A stretch of DNA of 64,000 bases from the NCBI GenBank assembly GCA_041665465.1, contig JBAYIU010000001.1:372001-436000 (forward strand), written 5' to 3'. The notes beneath the pieces were generated by a model. It was given only the letters and a program-made list of their open reading frames with translations. It ran no database searches and was not told the DNA's origin. This document shows, in pieces, positions 43,060 to 51,936 of the stretch (its first letter is position 1; each line of letters begins with the position of its first letter). Source of the stretch: JACRPH01 sp041665465 (GTDB taxonomy: Archaea > Nanobdellota > Nanobdellia > Woesearchaeales > GW2011-AR9). The position numbers and the translations under genes were made by a program.

Positions 43060-43452
43060 TCATCTCGCCAGAAACAACTGCACGTTCTCAACCTTTGGCA
43101 AAGATTCAAGTTCTTCTACCAATCGCTTAATCTCACTGCCTTTTCCAGATAAGATAAAAACGTTCAGGCAAGATTCTTCAGAAATGCATTGATGAATTCT
43201 GGTCTGAATCAAGTTACCATATTCATGTTCCACCTTATGCAAAATATTTCTGCTGTGTTCCGGCACGATGACAGAAAGAGTAGCATGAAACAGGTCGTTC
43301 TTCTCTAATAAACTATTTTTCTCTTTATCTGAGATAAAAGAACGGATGGCAGAACGGACTACTTCACTTCTTCCTGAATAACCTAATTTCTTCTGCAAGT
43401 AATCAATATCTTCTACAATCTTTTCGTTAAGAGATAAACTGATAATAGGCAT
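43060..43452 (-). CDS. nikR: NikR-type ribbon-helix-helix metal regulator
   Basis: A 130-residue NikR-like protein. The RHH domain is PIISLSLNEKIVEDIDYL ... GRSEVVRSAIRSFI, and the ACT-type metal domain follows. By position the nickel ligands are His76, His87, Cys89 and Cys95; position 89 is His in the classical protein, so this one has a Cys for His change that may shift metal preference. The ribosome site GGAGGAAG and a 19-bp palindrome are just upstream. It is divergent from a ZIP transporter, a likely target. Confidence 0.88.
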   Translation of the reverse strand: MPIISLSLNEKIVEDIDYLQKKLGYSGRSEVVRSAIRSFISDKEKNSLLEKNDLFHATLSVIVPEHSRNILHKVEHEYGNLIQTRIHQCISEESCLNVFILSGKGSEIKRLVEELESLPKVENVQLFLAR

Positions 43453-43462
43453 GGCTTCCTCC

Positions 43463-43481
43463 GTTAATAATTGTTATTAAC
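43463..43481. promoter_or_regulatory. 19-bp palindrome between nikR and ZIP gene
   Basis: GTTAATAA-TTG-TTATTAAC is a perfect 8-bp inverted repeat 10 bases before the nikR start codon. RHH dimers bind such dyads, so it is a candidate operator for nikR and, across the divergent region, for the ZIP gene. Confidence 0.55.
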
Positions 43482-43588
43482 AAATAGAGGTAATACTTAT
43501 TAAAGTTATTAAGCTTTTCTAAAAAAGTTAGTAAAGTATTTAAAGAAGAACAGTTTAAGTAAGAGTTATCATTCGAGGTTATTAAAAT

Positions 43589-44359
43589 ATGTATCAAGCC
43601 GTAATCTATACTCTTATTAGTGTCATCATTGTTTCAGCCATGTCCTTGATTGGAGCAGTATCCTTATTCTTCAAACAAGAAAAACTAGACAAAGTCCTAT
43701 TACTATTAGTTAGTTTATCTGCCGGTTCTTTGTTGGGAGGAGCTTTTTTACATCTTCTTCCAGAGATAATCAAAGAAAAAGGATTTGGATTAATTACTTC
43801 ATTGGGAATCATCGGAGGAATCTTATTATTCTTCTTAGTAGAGAAATTTGTGCACTGGAGACATTGCCATCATACCTCTAATGAAGGACACCCCCATCAT
43901 CTAGCAGCCATGAATCTTATTGGTGACGGAGTCCACAACTTAATGGACGGGATAATTATTGCTACCAGTTATTTAGTAAGTATTCCTGCTGGAATCGCTA
44001 CAACCATTGCAGTAGTGTTGCACGAGGTTCCTCAAGAGATTGGCGACTTTGGAGTATTGTTATATTCTGGATGGTCAAAATCAAAAGCGTTATTGATGAA
44101 TTTATTGTCTGCTTTAGTTGCAGTAATTGGAGCAGTGATTGGTTTAGTGGTAGGTAATTATTCCCAACAATTCGTTTCTTGGATCATTCCATTCGCTATC
44201 GGCGGATTTATTTATATTGCTGGTTCTGACTTAATCCCTGAACTGCATCGAGAATGTCATACTAAAGAAACTTTCTGGCAGAAATCGATCTGGCCTTTCT
44301 TGTTTATGCTGCTAGGGATCGGATTGATGTTAGCTATGACTTTCTTAGAAGTAGTTTAA
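43589..44359 (+). CDS. ZIP family metal transporter
   Basis: A 256-residue transporter with about eight membrane helices. A His-rich loop (HWRHCHHTSNEGHPHH, about 91-106) lies between helices 3 and 4. The binuclear metal site shows in GDGVHNLMDGIIIATS (helix 4) and VLHEVPQEIGDFG (helix 5). It imports zinc or another divalent metal. It sits divergent from nikR, and a TATA box GTATTTAAAG is about 45 bases before the start with a GAGGTT ribosome site between. Confidence 0.93.
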   Translation: MYQAVIYTLISVIIVSAMSLIGAVSLFFKQEKLDKVLLLLVSLSAGSLLGGAFLHLLPEIIKEKGFGLITSLGIIGGILLFFLVEKFVHWRHCHHTSNEGHPHHLAAMNLIGDGVHNLMDGIIIATSYLVSIPAGIATTIAVVLHEVPQEIGDFGVLLYSGWSKSKALLMNLLSALVAVIGAVIGLVVGNYSQQFVSWIIPFAIGGFIYIAGSDLIPELHRECHTKETFWQKSIWPFLFMLLGIGLMLAMTFLEVV

Positions 44360-45265
44360 TTATTCAAAACTTGCTATCCTTAATGCTTTCAAAGAAAAAG
44401 CAGTGGTAATGGCTTTACTTCCAAAATATCCTTGCTTGCTTCCGTAATGAAATAATGCATCAGCGGGCCAAGATCCATCCTGGTTTTGCAATCGTAGTAA
44501 TCTTTGTTTTTCTAGCTTGTCTGGTATTCCCAAAGAATCAGCAACGGATATTCTCATTGCTAGATCTAAAGGATATTCTGTAGTCCCAATTCGTTCTTGA
44601 AGAGCAGTAGAAAGTTTATTTCTCATCTCTTCAGCTAATCCAGGAAATCGAGTTAGTCGATTTATGAAATACAGAAAAGAGTCAGGAGAAGGATAATAAC
44701 GAGAACCATTTAGGTAATCCCCCGAGTCAAGATGATGTAAGAGCCATTTTTCTGTAGGAGTGACTTCCGAACCCCTACCCAATGAGTGAGCTAAATAAAC
44801 CGCATTTGCTCCTACAACAGGATCTTTTTGATTGGTTCTGTCTCTTGAAAGCCATACTTGCACCAAACCATCTTGATCTTGATAACTTAAAATTGTGTCT
44901 AAAACCTGATTAGCTTTATGCTCGGATATACTTCCAGATTCTAGTAAAACAGAGTATCCTAACGCATTGGTATCAGTGTCAGGAGGGTATATTCTTCTAT
45001 CCTCAAAGAAAGTAAACAAACCTCGCTGCCTTTGTTTCTCAATATATTGCAAAGATAATTTTGTTGTTTCGTTATCTACCTGTCCTTTTAAGAGAGTGTC
45101 TAAAATTACAATTGTTGAGAAGACCTCACGAGGAGAAAGTTGATAATCAACCATATCTCGAGACGGACTAACAGAGGATAAAAAGCAACCCTCTTGATGT
45201 TCTGATTCCAAGTATCTCCGTCCTTGTTCGATAGCTTTCTCTAGAGATAATTTCTGATCCCCCAT
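44360..45265 (-). CDS. Terpene-cyclase/prenyltransferase-like alpha-toroid protein
   Basis: A 301-residue protein with repeats of the squalene-cyclase/prenyltransferase type. QW-like motifs LLRLQNQDGSWP and TILSYQDQDGLVQVW stand out, and helices are spaced as in an alpha/alpha toroid. DTDTNALGYSVLL resembles but does not equal a catalytic DxDD. The cyclase active site is not complete, so it may act on lipids or simply use the fold. It follows an unknown gene and a toroid glycosidase-like gene on the same strand. Confidence 0.65.
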   Translation of the reverse strand: MGDQKLSLEKAIEQGRRYLESEHQEGCFLSSVSPSRDMVDYQLSPREVFSTIVILDTLLKGQVDNETTKLSLQYIEKQRQRGLFTFFEDRRIYPPDTDTNALGYSVLLESGSISEHKANQVLDTILSYQDQDGLVQVWLSRDRTNQKDPVVGANAVYLAHSLGRGSEVTPTEKWLLHHLDSGDYLNGSRYYPSPDSFLYFINRLTRFPGLAEEMRNKLSTALQERIGTTEYPLDLAMRISVADSLGIPDKLEKQRLLRLQNQDGSWPADALFHYGSKQGYFGSKAITTAFSLKALRIASFE

Positions 45266-45323
45266 GCAATATAAAGGAGGTTTGACACTTTATAAATATT
45301 ATCGGGAAAAAAGAATAGTTACA

Positions 45324-46409
45324 CTAATCTTTTCTCATTCCTACCCTTACATAAGGCAGATGCATTCTATGGGTATCTCCAACGATGTTTCCCACTACAA
45401 AACATTCCGGACTATTCACGCACTTGTGCTCCAAGGCCTTGTATAGGAAAAATCGATTCAACTCCGTTTCTCGATTTACAGGAAGACCATCCCGTCTTAA
45501 ATCCTTAATTCTTGCTGCGGCAGAGAATATCTCATCACAATTAGCATAAGAGAGATTAACTTTGTGATCATCCTCCTCGGGATTAAAAACAATGCCCTTA
45601 TAGTGTGAAAGCCGGAAAACTAGATTCTTCCAATAAAGACTTTGATAAATCGCATTTGAATAAGCGGGAACTTTCTCGGGTAGAAGATCCCACTCTCCAA
45701 AGCTATCGCGCAAACTTTCCACAATAAACTCTCGAAAGGGGGGAAGAGGATTATTATCATCTTCATCTGAAAGATCAAACTGTTGGATACTCCTTCCTTT
45801 GGACTGCAGAAATTTCTCCACATCACGAATTTCTTCATCCCTCATATAATCGCTAATCTGAGCAGGAATCCCTTTCAGAACTACCGCTTCAGGAGAGAGG
45901 ATAGCCCCGTCAGTAACCGGAGCGAAAGAATTCGAAGAAAAATCATATTTCGCTTCCACCAATCCTTGTGGAGTGTAAAGCATTATTTTGGGGACATATT
46001 CCTTACTAATAACACCCTTGGATTCTTTCACCGGAAGAGTTGGAAGATAAACATGACTACTGTGTCCAATAAACCCCGCAGAGAACATTAATCCAGAAAA
46101 ATCCCTCTCTCTTTTGCTTAAGTCTAAGGAATATTCTCCCCTGACTCCTTTCCAAGTATAATTATTATGTCCACCATCTACCAGAAACGGAGCTCCATCT
46201 AAGACAAAGTCTTGTAAATCTTTACTTTCTCCTTCTGCTACTTCACGTAATACTCTTTCGGAATCTTGAGCCATATCATCAGTTAAAAGAGGTGAAGTTA
46301 GTTCTCTCACAAAAGAAGCATGAATTAGATTATCTAAGAATGAGGGTTCAGAAGACACTGAATTAATAACCGTAGTGTCCTGTGCAAAAAATAGTTTAGT
46401 GTTTTCCAT
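45324..46409 (-). CDS. Hypothetical protein
   Basis: A 361-residue soluble protein, not recognised. It begins MENTKLFFAQDTTVINSV with a strong GGGGGGAATAAT ribosome site, and has beta-rich middle parts (PKIMLYTPQGLVEAKYDFSS) and helical C-terminal parts (CDEIFSAAARIKDLRRDG). It lies between two genes of the alpha-toroid fold on the same strand, possibly one unit (gaps 27 and 58 bases). Confidence 0.6.
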   Translation of the reverse strand: MENTKLFFAQDTTVINSVSSEPSFLDNLIHASFVRELTSPLLTDDMAQDSERVLREVAEGESKDLQDFVLDGAPFLVDGGHNNYTWKGVRGEYSLDLSKRERDFSGLMFSAGFIGHSSHVYLPTLPVKESKGVISKEYVPKIMLYTPQGLVEAKYDFSSNSFAPVTDGAILSPEAVVLKGIPAQISDYMRDEEIRDVEKFLQSKGRSIQQFDLSDEDDNNPLPPFREFIVESLRDSFGEWDLLPEKVPAYSNAIYQSLYWKNLVFRLSHYKGIVFNPEEDDHKVNLSYANCDEIFSAAARIKDLRRDGLPVNRETELNRFFLYKALEHKCVNSPECFVVGNIVGDTHRMHLPYVRVGMRKD

Positions 46410-46436
46410 ATTATTCCCCCCATTAAAATAAATTTA

Positions 46437-47543
46437 TTACAACGTCAAATAATTCGCTGCCCATAACATCCCTTGATCACAGACATAAAAAGGAGTCTTG
46501 AACGGTTTAACTTCCATTGAGTCTCCTGAACCCACTACCGTCAATACTTCTGGATATCCTAAATACTTCTCAATCAGTTGACGATACTTAGCTTCATATT
46601 CATCAGCAGTAATCTTATCCACTTTCTGCATTAACTTGATGAACAAGGGCCCCATATGAGTCCACACTGTGTTAGATTCATAATTATGTAAGAAGTATTC
46701 TTGCATGATGAACTTAACTCCTTTTCTTTCTGCGGTATACTTTAAAGGCAATGGTTTATCCAATCCAGCAGTCTGAATCATGCCCATGGCCAACCTAAGC
46801 ATATCTTCATCAGAGATTATGCCCAAGATAAATGGGAAAAGGTTAGCGTCTCCGGCAACGTATTCTTGCTGAGATAGATCGTCATAGAAATAATTTCCAT
46901 TCCAGAAATGGATAGTAATAAGTTTAGGATAATTATATTCCTTGAAAGGATTAATCAATCCAGTCATCCCCTGAAGATCTTTAGCCAATAATGCAATCAT
47001 GCAATTGTCATAACAAGAACTGCTTCTGACGGAAAAATCTTTCATGGAAGAAACATGCAAATTCTTTTTAACTAAACCTGTTTCGATGTTAATCACATCA
47101 TCAAACAGTTTTTGAATTTCCTTGTTAAGAAAGTCACGATACGTTCCATAATAACATTTTGATAATTTTAAACTATGAATTAACCAAGGCAAAGAATCTA
47201 CTGCAGTGGTGGGAAAATCAAACGGTTTCCCTTTAGCAGTAATTGTCGTAGTCACTTTATCTGCGTCCATGAAACGGTTAAGAGCATACTTAAGGGTTTG
47301 TTTTACTTCTGATTCATATCCTAATTTAAGTAAGGAAGCAGTGCACCACCCAAAATCTCTGCTCCAAAACTGAGCAAAATTACCAGTAGAAGTTTGGAAG
47401 TATTGCCCGTTCCAACAATCTTTAACGATTTTGCGACAGATTTGGTTAGCGTTACCTGCATATTCTGAAGGTTTAAAGCGGTTCTTAAAACCGGTCAAGA
47501 AAATTCTGCTGCCTTCAGATAGATATTCAGTGATTCGGGTCAT
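46437..47543 (-). CDS. Six-hairpin glycosidase-like protein
   Basis: A 368-residue protein of the (alpha/alpha)6 glycosidase type (relatives of GH15/GH63). FAQFWSRDFGWCTASLLKLGY is the family-like substrate-site start, VAGDANLFPFILGII and SNTVWTHMGPLFIKLM come later, and CDQGMLWAANYL closes the barrel. It has no signal peptide, so an intracellular saccharide such as trehalose or glycogen fragments is a guess. It is the first gene of a possible three-gene unit. Confidence 0.72.
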   Translation of the reverse strand: MTRITEYLSEGSRIFLTGFKNRFKPSEYAGNANQICRKIVKDCWNGQYFQTSTGNFAQFWSRDFGWCTASLLKLGYESEVKQTLKYALNRFMDADKVTTTITAKGKPFDFPTTAVDSLPWLIHSLKLSKCYYGTYRDFLNKEIQKLFDDVINIETGLVKKNLHVSSMKDFSVRSSSCYDNCMIALLAKDLQGMTGLINPFKEYNYPKLITIHFWNGNYFYDDLSQQEYVAGDANLFPFILGIISDEDMLRLAMGMIQTAGLDKPLPLKYTAERKGVKFIMQEYFLHNYESNTVWTHMGPLFIKLMQKVDKITADEYEAKYRQLIEKYLGYPEVLTVVGSGDSMEVKPFKTPFYVCDQGMLWAANYLTL

Positions 47544-47643
47544 AATTTATATTTATGAAGAGGGATTTAAATAGTTATTGATAATTTAGAACAATGGTCT
47601 TCTAATAGTTATATTTATATCTCCTTACTTCTTTCTCCTTATT

Positions 47644-49500
47644 ATGAAACCCTTGGTGATAGCAATTTCCTTAATTTTTGTTTTCATTATTGGAAGTTTT
47701 GCGCTTACTTTTGTAAACCCGGTGGGAATGGCTACGAGGATAAGACCAACTTCAATTTCTCCTGCTTGTGTTGACTCTGATGCTTTAAATTTCCTACAAA
47801 AGGGATTCGTAAATCTAAACGGCACTATAAATGAAGATTATTGTCAAGGAAACAAACTAATTGAAGCAACTTGTAAAGGAATTATACCCAATTATGTTCA
47901 GAAGAATTGTGAAGAGCTGGGACCTTATGAGTGTAATAAAGGCAGATGCATCGAATCAAAGTATGTGGTTGCTGTAAGGAGTGATTCCAAATTCAATAGT
48001 GTTGCAGAATACTTTGCTCAGGGGAAGAAAGCAAAGTTAATAAAATACACCACCACCAATGATCTAATCAAATCATTAGTAAAAAGCCCACCCACTTATC
48101 TTGCGGTAGTAGCTTCCCCGGAAGAATTAACTCCTGATTTTCTATTCGATTTAGATCAAAAACTGAGAAGAGTTGATTCAGATGATTTTTTGGATGTTGC
48201 TTATGGAGTTATCACTTCTTTTAACGAAGCAGAAGCTTATGATTATGTGAATAAAATCCTAAATTACAAAGTTTCCTCATCGTCAGTTTATTATTTTAGG
48301 GATCCTTCTCCATCCATTTATTATCCATTTCCTTCGGAAGAAATTTCTCAAGAATTAGTCCAATATCAGTTAAAGGTTACTTATGGGTGTATTAATGTTG
48401 ATACTCCTTTTAGTGTCGCATGTGCTCCAGAAGAAATCCATCACATGGATAAGATAGTAAACTTAAGTTCTACTCATCAGATACTCTGGTTTAATGTTCA
48501 CGGGAACCCAGATACGCTTTACTTTGACGGAGAAGAAAAGATAGTAGGAAACGTAAGTGGAGCAATTGGATTAAAGTTTATCGGGCCAGGAGTGGAATGT
48601 TGGTGTGGAAATGGCCAGAATATTGGCACGTTTAATTCTCCAGATGGCAATAGTCCCACCGAAGCAGATCAGATATGTATCAATCTTACGGGAAGCGCTA
48701 ATGGAATGACCTGTGTGGGTAAAGGGTTGTTGCAAGAAATCCCATTTAAAAGTAACGCTTCTTTAGTCTATGCTCAATCATGCATCACCGCCAGGATTAA
48801 TGGGATCCCAACCAACCCTCTTCCTGAACTAGACCCTATCCTTTCCACTGGTAACAATGCCATAGTTGGACAAATAAATAATTCTTTGGTACTCTCTTTT
48901 CTGAAATCTGGCGCCCAGAGTTATATTGGCACAAATGTATTAGCCAACAGTGGATTTATGCCCTCCTTACAAATACTGAATTATGCCCTCTTGCAAGGGG
49001 AAAGCTTAGGCGAGACATTGATGAATTTCAAAAATGAAAATATTCTTCGCACTAAATTAGTTCCAGAAGAGGAAAAGTTTACTAAAGATCTTAGTCAAGT
49101 ACAAACCAAAAGCTGGGTTTTATTTGGTGACCCACAACAAAAAATATCTTTACGCCATGAGAAAATAAATGATTGTGTTAAATCCATAATTAAGACCAGT
49201 GAAAATAAGTATAAGATAACTGTCTTCTTCAATTCTTCTTCACTTAATAACAACATGGAAGTAATCTCCAAGATAGAACCTTCAGGAGATTCTTTTGGCC
49301 AACTTAGTTATTCTGCCTGTTTAGTTAAAATACCAAAACAGAAGAATCAAACAGTTATGATTAATGGATTAACCATTCCAGAAGGATATTCTCCTTTAAA
49401 CCAAAATAATTATCACTGGAATTTAGGAGAGGAGGAATACATCCTCTATCCACAAACCATTTCAAATCAAGACTACACATTTCAAGTAGAAATCAGCTAA
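47644..49500 (+). CDS. Exported C25 (gingipain-like) peptidase
   Basis: A 618-residue exported protein with an N-terminal membrane/signal helix (IAISLIFVFIIGSFALTFV). A small Cys-rich domain follows (ACVDSD, DYCQGNKL, CEELGPYECNKGRC). The caspase-like core has WFNVHGNPDTLYF (catalytic-type His286 before Gly) and VYAQSCIT (Cys380), then YALLQGESLGETLMNFKN and SWVLFGDPQQ, all features of peptidase family C25. A C-terminal Ig-like tail follows. It probably acts outside the cell; the target is unknown. Confidence 0.72.
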   Translation: MKPLVIAISLIFVFIIGSFALTFVNPVGMATRIRPTSISPACVDSDALNFLQKGFVNLNGTINEDYCQGNKLIEATCKGIIPNYVQKNCEELGPYECNKGRCIESKYVVAVRSDSKFNSVAEYFAQGKKAKLIKYTTTNDLIKSLVKSPPTYLAVVASPEELTPDFLFDLDQKLRRVDSDDFLDVAYGVITSFNEAEAYDYVNKILNYKVSSSSVYYFRDPSPSIYYPFPSEEISQELVQYQLKVTYGCINVDTPFSVACAPEEIHHMDKIVNLSSTHQILWFNVHGNPDTLYFDGEEKIVGNVSGAIGLKFIGPGVECWCGNGQNIGTFNSPDGNSPTEADQICINLTGSANGMTCVGKGLLQEIPFKSNASLVYAQSCITARINGIPTNPLPELDPILSTGNNAIVGQINNSLVLSFLKSGAQSYIGTNVLANSGFMPSLQILNYALLQGESLGETLMNFKNENILRTKLVPEEEKFTKDLSQVQTKSWVLFGDPQQKISLRHEKINDCVKSIIKTSENKYKITVFFNSSSLNNNMEVISKIEPSGDSFGQLSYSACLVKIPKQKNQTVMINGLTIPEGYSPLNQNNYHWNLGEEEYILYPQTISNQDYTFQVEIS

Positions 49501-49530
49501 TCTTTTAAAGTACAAACCTTTCCAAAGATC

Positions 49531-49794
49531 ATGTCCGTCAAATTCACCCTAGGCAAATGTAAAACCAGAGCTGCTTTCTCCGCTAAATTAACTCAGAAAG
49601 GTAAACTAGATCTAAATAAGATTAAAAAGAAATATGAAACCATTCTAGACACCCCTATTCTTTTAGTGATTAAGGTTAAAGGAATAGAGATAGTAGTCCA
49701 TTCACACGGAGAATTGATGTTCAAAGAGTGTGAAGACACAGACGTTATGGAAAAAACTGCTGAAGAGATATACGAATTAGCACTTCAGAAGTAA
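49531..49794 (+). CDS. Small conserved archaeal-type protein
   Basis: An 87-residue alpha/beta protein: VKFTLGKCKTRAAFSAKL, then ETILDTPILLVIKVKGIEIVVHSHGELMFKE as two adjacent strands, then a helix (VMEKTAEEIYELAL). The strand-turn-helix end GELMFKE-(5)-VMEKTAEEI resembles half of a TBP-like fold, which is only a shape likeness. I recall similar short uncharacterised archaeal proteins. It has no operon partner beyond weak spacing. Confidence 0.6.
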   Translation: MSVKFTLGKCKTRAAFSAKLTQKGKLDLNKIKKKYETILDTPILLVIKVKGIEIVVHSHGELMFKECEDTDVMEKTAEEIYELALQK

Positions 49795-49848
49795 AAAAGT
49801 CATTTCTAAGTAGTAATATTAATAAAGTAACCCTCTTTTTGAATAATT

Positions 49849-50382
49849 ATGAATTATCACAAAACCTTAGCGATATTAGGATTATGTCTAGGTTTAAATG
49901 CTTGTTCAGTAGCTGGAAACAAAGAACCAGTAGTTCAACCTCCAAAAACACCTCAAACTTATTCCATTCCAGATGATACTCTTACAGTAAAGATCGATGG
50001 AGTACAAATTCAAGTAAAAGGATGTGCTTACCGTGGATGCAACATCAACGTTAATGGTCAAGTTTATTATGTGAAAGGAGAAGTTCCCCAGAATGTAAAG
50101 TGGAGTAATTTTGATTCACCTTCTTTAGAAAGAAAATTGATTGCTCCTGAAGAAGAAACTCTTCCAGAGACTATCTCGAGATTAAGTTATCATAGTTTCG
50201 CTAGAGGAGAGTATTTTGTGAATATGGAAGGACAGATTTGTGAGAAAAATGGAGCTTGTCAACCTCACAAAGATTTCCCAGAAGTAAAAGGAGTTATCGT
50301 TAGTTCTACTCCAAGATCATCTGAAGTACGTTTTGCAGTTTATTTTAGGAAAGGACCAGAATTCTTTGGAAAATATAATTGA
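49849..50382 (+). CDS. Lipoprotein of unknown function
   Basis: A 177-residue lipoprotein (KTLAILGLCLGLNAC, Cys19) with Pro-rich linker (PVVQPPKTPQTY) and a small beta domain. CAYRGCNINVNGQVYYVKG and QICEKNGACQPHK give two Cys pairs likely to be disulfides. No family is recognised. It has its own upstream AT-rich promoter and is convergent with the tRNA-Asn gene. Confidence 0.68.
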   Translation: MNYHKTLAILGLCLGLNACSVAGNKEPVVQPPKTPQTYSIPDDTLTVKIDGVQIQVKGCAYRGCNINVNGQVYYVKGEVPQNVKWSNFDSPSLERKLIAPEEETLPETISRLSYHSFARGEYFVNMEGQICEKNGACQPHKDFPEVKGVIVSSTPRSSEVRFAVYFRKGPEFFGKYN

Positions 50383-50393
50383 ATAAAAATGAG

Positions 50394-50512
50394 CGCCCCA
50401 GATCGGATTTGAACCGATGACCTGACGGTCGCTGTCGATTGTTAACAGCCGTCCGCATGTTGCAAATAAACGGTTAGTTTTATTTGTTCCAACCAGGCTA
50501 AGCAACTGGGGC
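50394..50512 (-). tRNA. tRNA-Asn(GUU) with two introns
   Basis: Acceptor GCCCCAG/CTGGGGC, discriminator G73, no CCA, T arm ATCGG-TTCAAAT-CCGAT, anticodon stem GACGG/CCGTC. Intron 1 (50487-50457, 31 nt) interrupts the D arm between positions 23 and 24; removing it restores GCTTAGCCTGGTTGGAGC. Intron 2 (50442-50430, 13 nt) lies between 37 and 38. Both have bulge-helix-bulge geometry: GTTG/CAAC with bulges GAA and ATG, and CTGT/ACAG with bulges TAA and CGA. The spliced length is 75 nt. TATA TTTATAAATA is at about 50543-50533. Confidence 0.95.
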
Positions 50513-50567
50513 ACAATCAAATCAAGAGGCAATTTATTTATAAAGATTTCTTCTTTATTCGAAGGGA

Positions 50568-51290
50568 ATGGAAATTTCACCCGGAATAGAGATTATCGGA
50601 CTCTCCTTATGGTTCAGTAAGGAAAAGACCCTGATTGTAGGAGATTTCCATTTAGGATATGAAGAATATCTGCATCAAAAGGGGATTCTTTTGCCTAAGA
50701 TGCAGGCTAAACAAATCCATCAGCAATTGCAAGAGATTCTTAAGAAAGTTAAACCAAAAATAGTTGTTATTAACGGTGATTTAAAACACGAATTTGGACG
50801 AGTATTAAGGCAGGAATGGAAAGAAGTCCTGATCTTAATAGATTTCTTGTTGAGGAATTGTCAAGAATTAGTTCTAATCAGAGGGAATCATGATATGATT
50901 CTCGGCCCCATTGCTGAGAAAAGATCGATTAAAGTGGTGCAAGAGTATCAAATTGGAAATACTTTGATTATTCATGGTGATAAATTAATCGAACCTACTT
51001 CTAAAGTTAAAAGGATAATTATCGGGCATGAACACCCAGCTCTTAGTTTGAAAGATCAAAGTAAAGTAGAGAGATTCAAATGTTTCTTGAAAGGAACCTG
51101 GAAGAAGAAAGAACTGATTGTGATGCCCAGTTTCAATCCTTTAGTCGAAGGAACGGATATCGTAAAAGAACAATTGCTAAGTCCCTTCTTGGATAAGATT
51201 GATGATTTTGAAGTATGGATTTCTCGTCAGGAGGAAGTGTTAAACTTTGGGAAGGTCAAACATTTCTTAGCAAGAAGTAGTTTTGTGTAG
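50568..51290 (+). CDS. Metallophosphoesterase
   Basis: A 240-residue calcineurin-fold phosphoesterase. The metal motifs are in order: GDFHLGYEEY (DxH), VINGDLKHEFG (GD), IRGNHDMI (GNHD), LIIHGDK and IIIGHEHPAL (GHxH). This subgroup resembles the archaeal Mre11-like/YkuE-type stand-alone enzymes that hydrolyse phosphodiesters, perhaps nucleic acid. No helicase partner is adjacent. The ATG is 55 bases upstream of the tRNA-Asn 5' end, on the opposite strand. Confidence 0.88.
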   Translation: MEISPGIEIIGLSLWFSKEKTLIVGDFHLGYEEYLHQKGILLPKMQAKQIHQQLQEILKKVKPKIVVINGDLKHEFGRVLRQEWKEVLILIDFLLRNCQELVLIRGNHDMILGPIAEKRSIKVVQEYQIGNTLIIHGDKLIEPTSKVKRIIIGHEHPALSLKDQSKVERFKCFLKGTWKKKELIVMPSFNPLVEGTDIVKEQLLSPFLDKIDDFEVWISRQEEVLNFGKVKHFLARSSFV

Positions 51291-51320
51291 AGTTACAATA
51301 CTTCCTTAAATTAAAGAAAG

Positions 51321-51866
51321 TTATCTCAGCATTCTTGAAATAATCGAATAGTTATTATCCAATTCTTTCTTACATAGGTCTAAGGTAACCGCCTTATACT
51401 TTTCTTCGACCTTGAAACGTAACAGTTTCAGAGTCTCTTCAAAACCCATTTCTTTACTAAAATTATAGAATGCTTTTCTAAATTTATCTGGCAGTAAGAA
51501 TCTATACGCGTCAGCATTAGCGCATATTTCTGCTTCTAAAGAAGGATATCTCTTGCTTCCGTGATGTAATTTAATACAAGCCAAAACTTTTTCTCTTTTA
51601 TCGATAGTTAATTTATCCAGAATCTGTTTTGACGCATGAATAGACATAGAAATGTGTTGGGACATTTTATTTTCAGTTATGGATTGACCAAGCTTTAGGT
51701 CCATAAGTCTAGAACCTAGTTTTACCACCAGAATATCTGCCTTCAACTTCTTGGCTAAGTTTAAAGCAATTTTATTAATGTCATCATAATCTTCTTTAGA
51801 AGGATTACCATACTTTTTAATCTCAATCAGATTGAGTCTATCCGCTTCTCGAACAAGTGAGTTCAT
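51321..51866 (-). CDS. HD-like domain protein
   Basis: A 181-residue soluble protein with an HD-superfamily-like pattern: QHISMSIHASKQIL, then VLACIKLHHGSKRYPSLEAEICANADAYRFL, read as adjacent stretches, with HHG and NADA that match late HD motifs. The canonical HD doublet is absent, so catalysis is doubtful. A TATA-like GTTTAAGTATT is about 32 bases before the start. Confidence 0.55.
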   Translation of the reverse strand: MNSLVREADRLNLIEIKKYGNPSKEDYDDINKIALNLAKKLKADILVVKLGSRLMDLKLGQSITENKMSQHISMSIHASKQILDKLTIDKREKVLACIKLHHGSKRYPSLEAEICANADAYRFLLPDKFRKAFYNFSKEMGFEETLKLLRFKVEEKYKAVTLDLCKKELDNNYSIISRMLR

Positions 51867-51936
51867 TGAACTACAAATAGAATAATCTAATACTTAAACC
51901 TTTTTGTATCATCTCTTCCGAGTTCCGCTTATCAAT

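Noticed and set aside
45264..46091. Open frames antisense to the 45324-46409 gene
   Set aside because: They overlap a gene with a strong GGGGGG ribosome site and lack any of their own signals.
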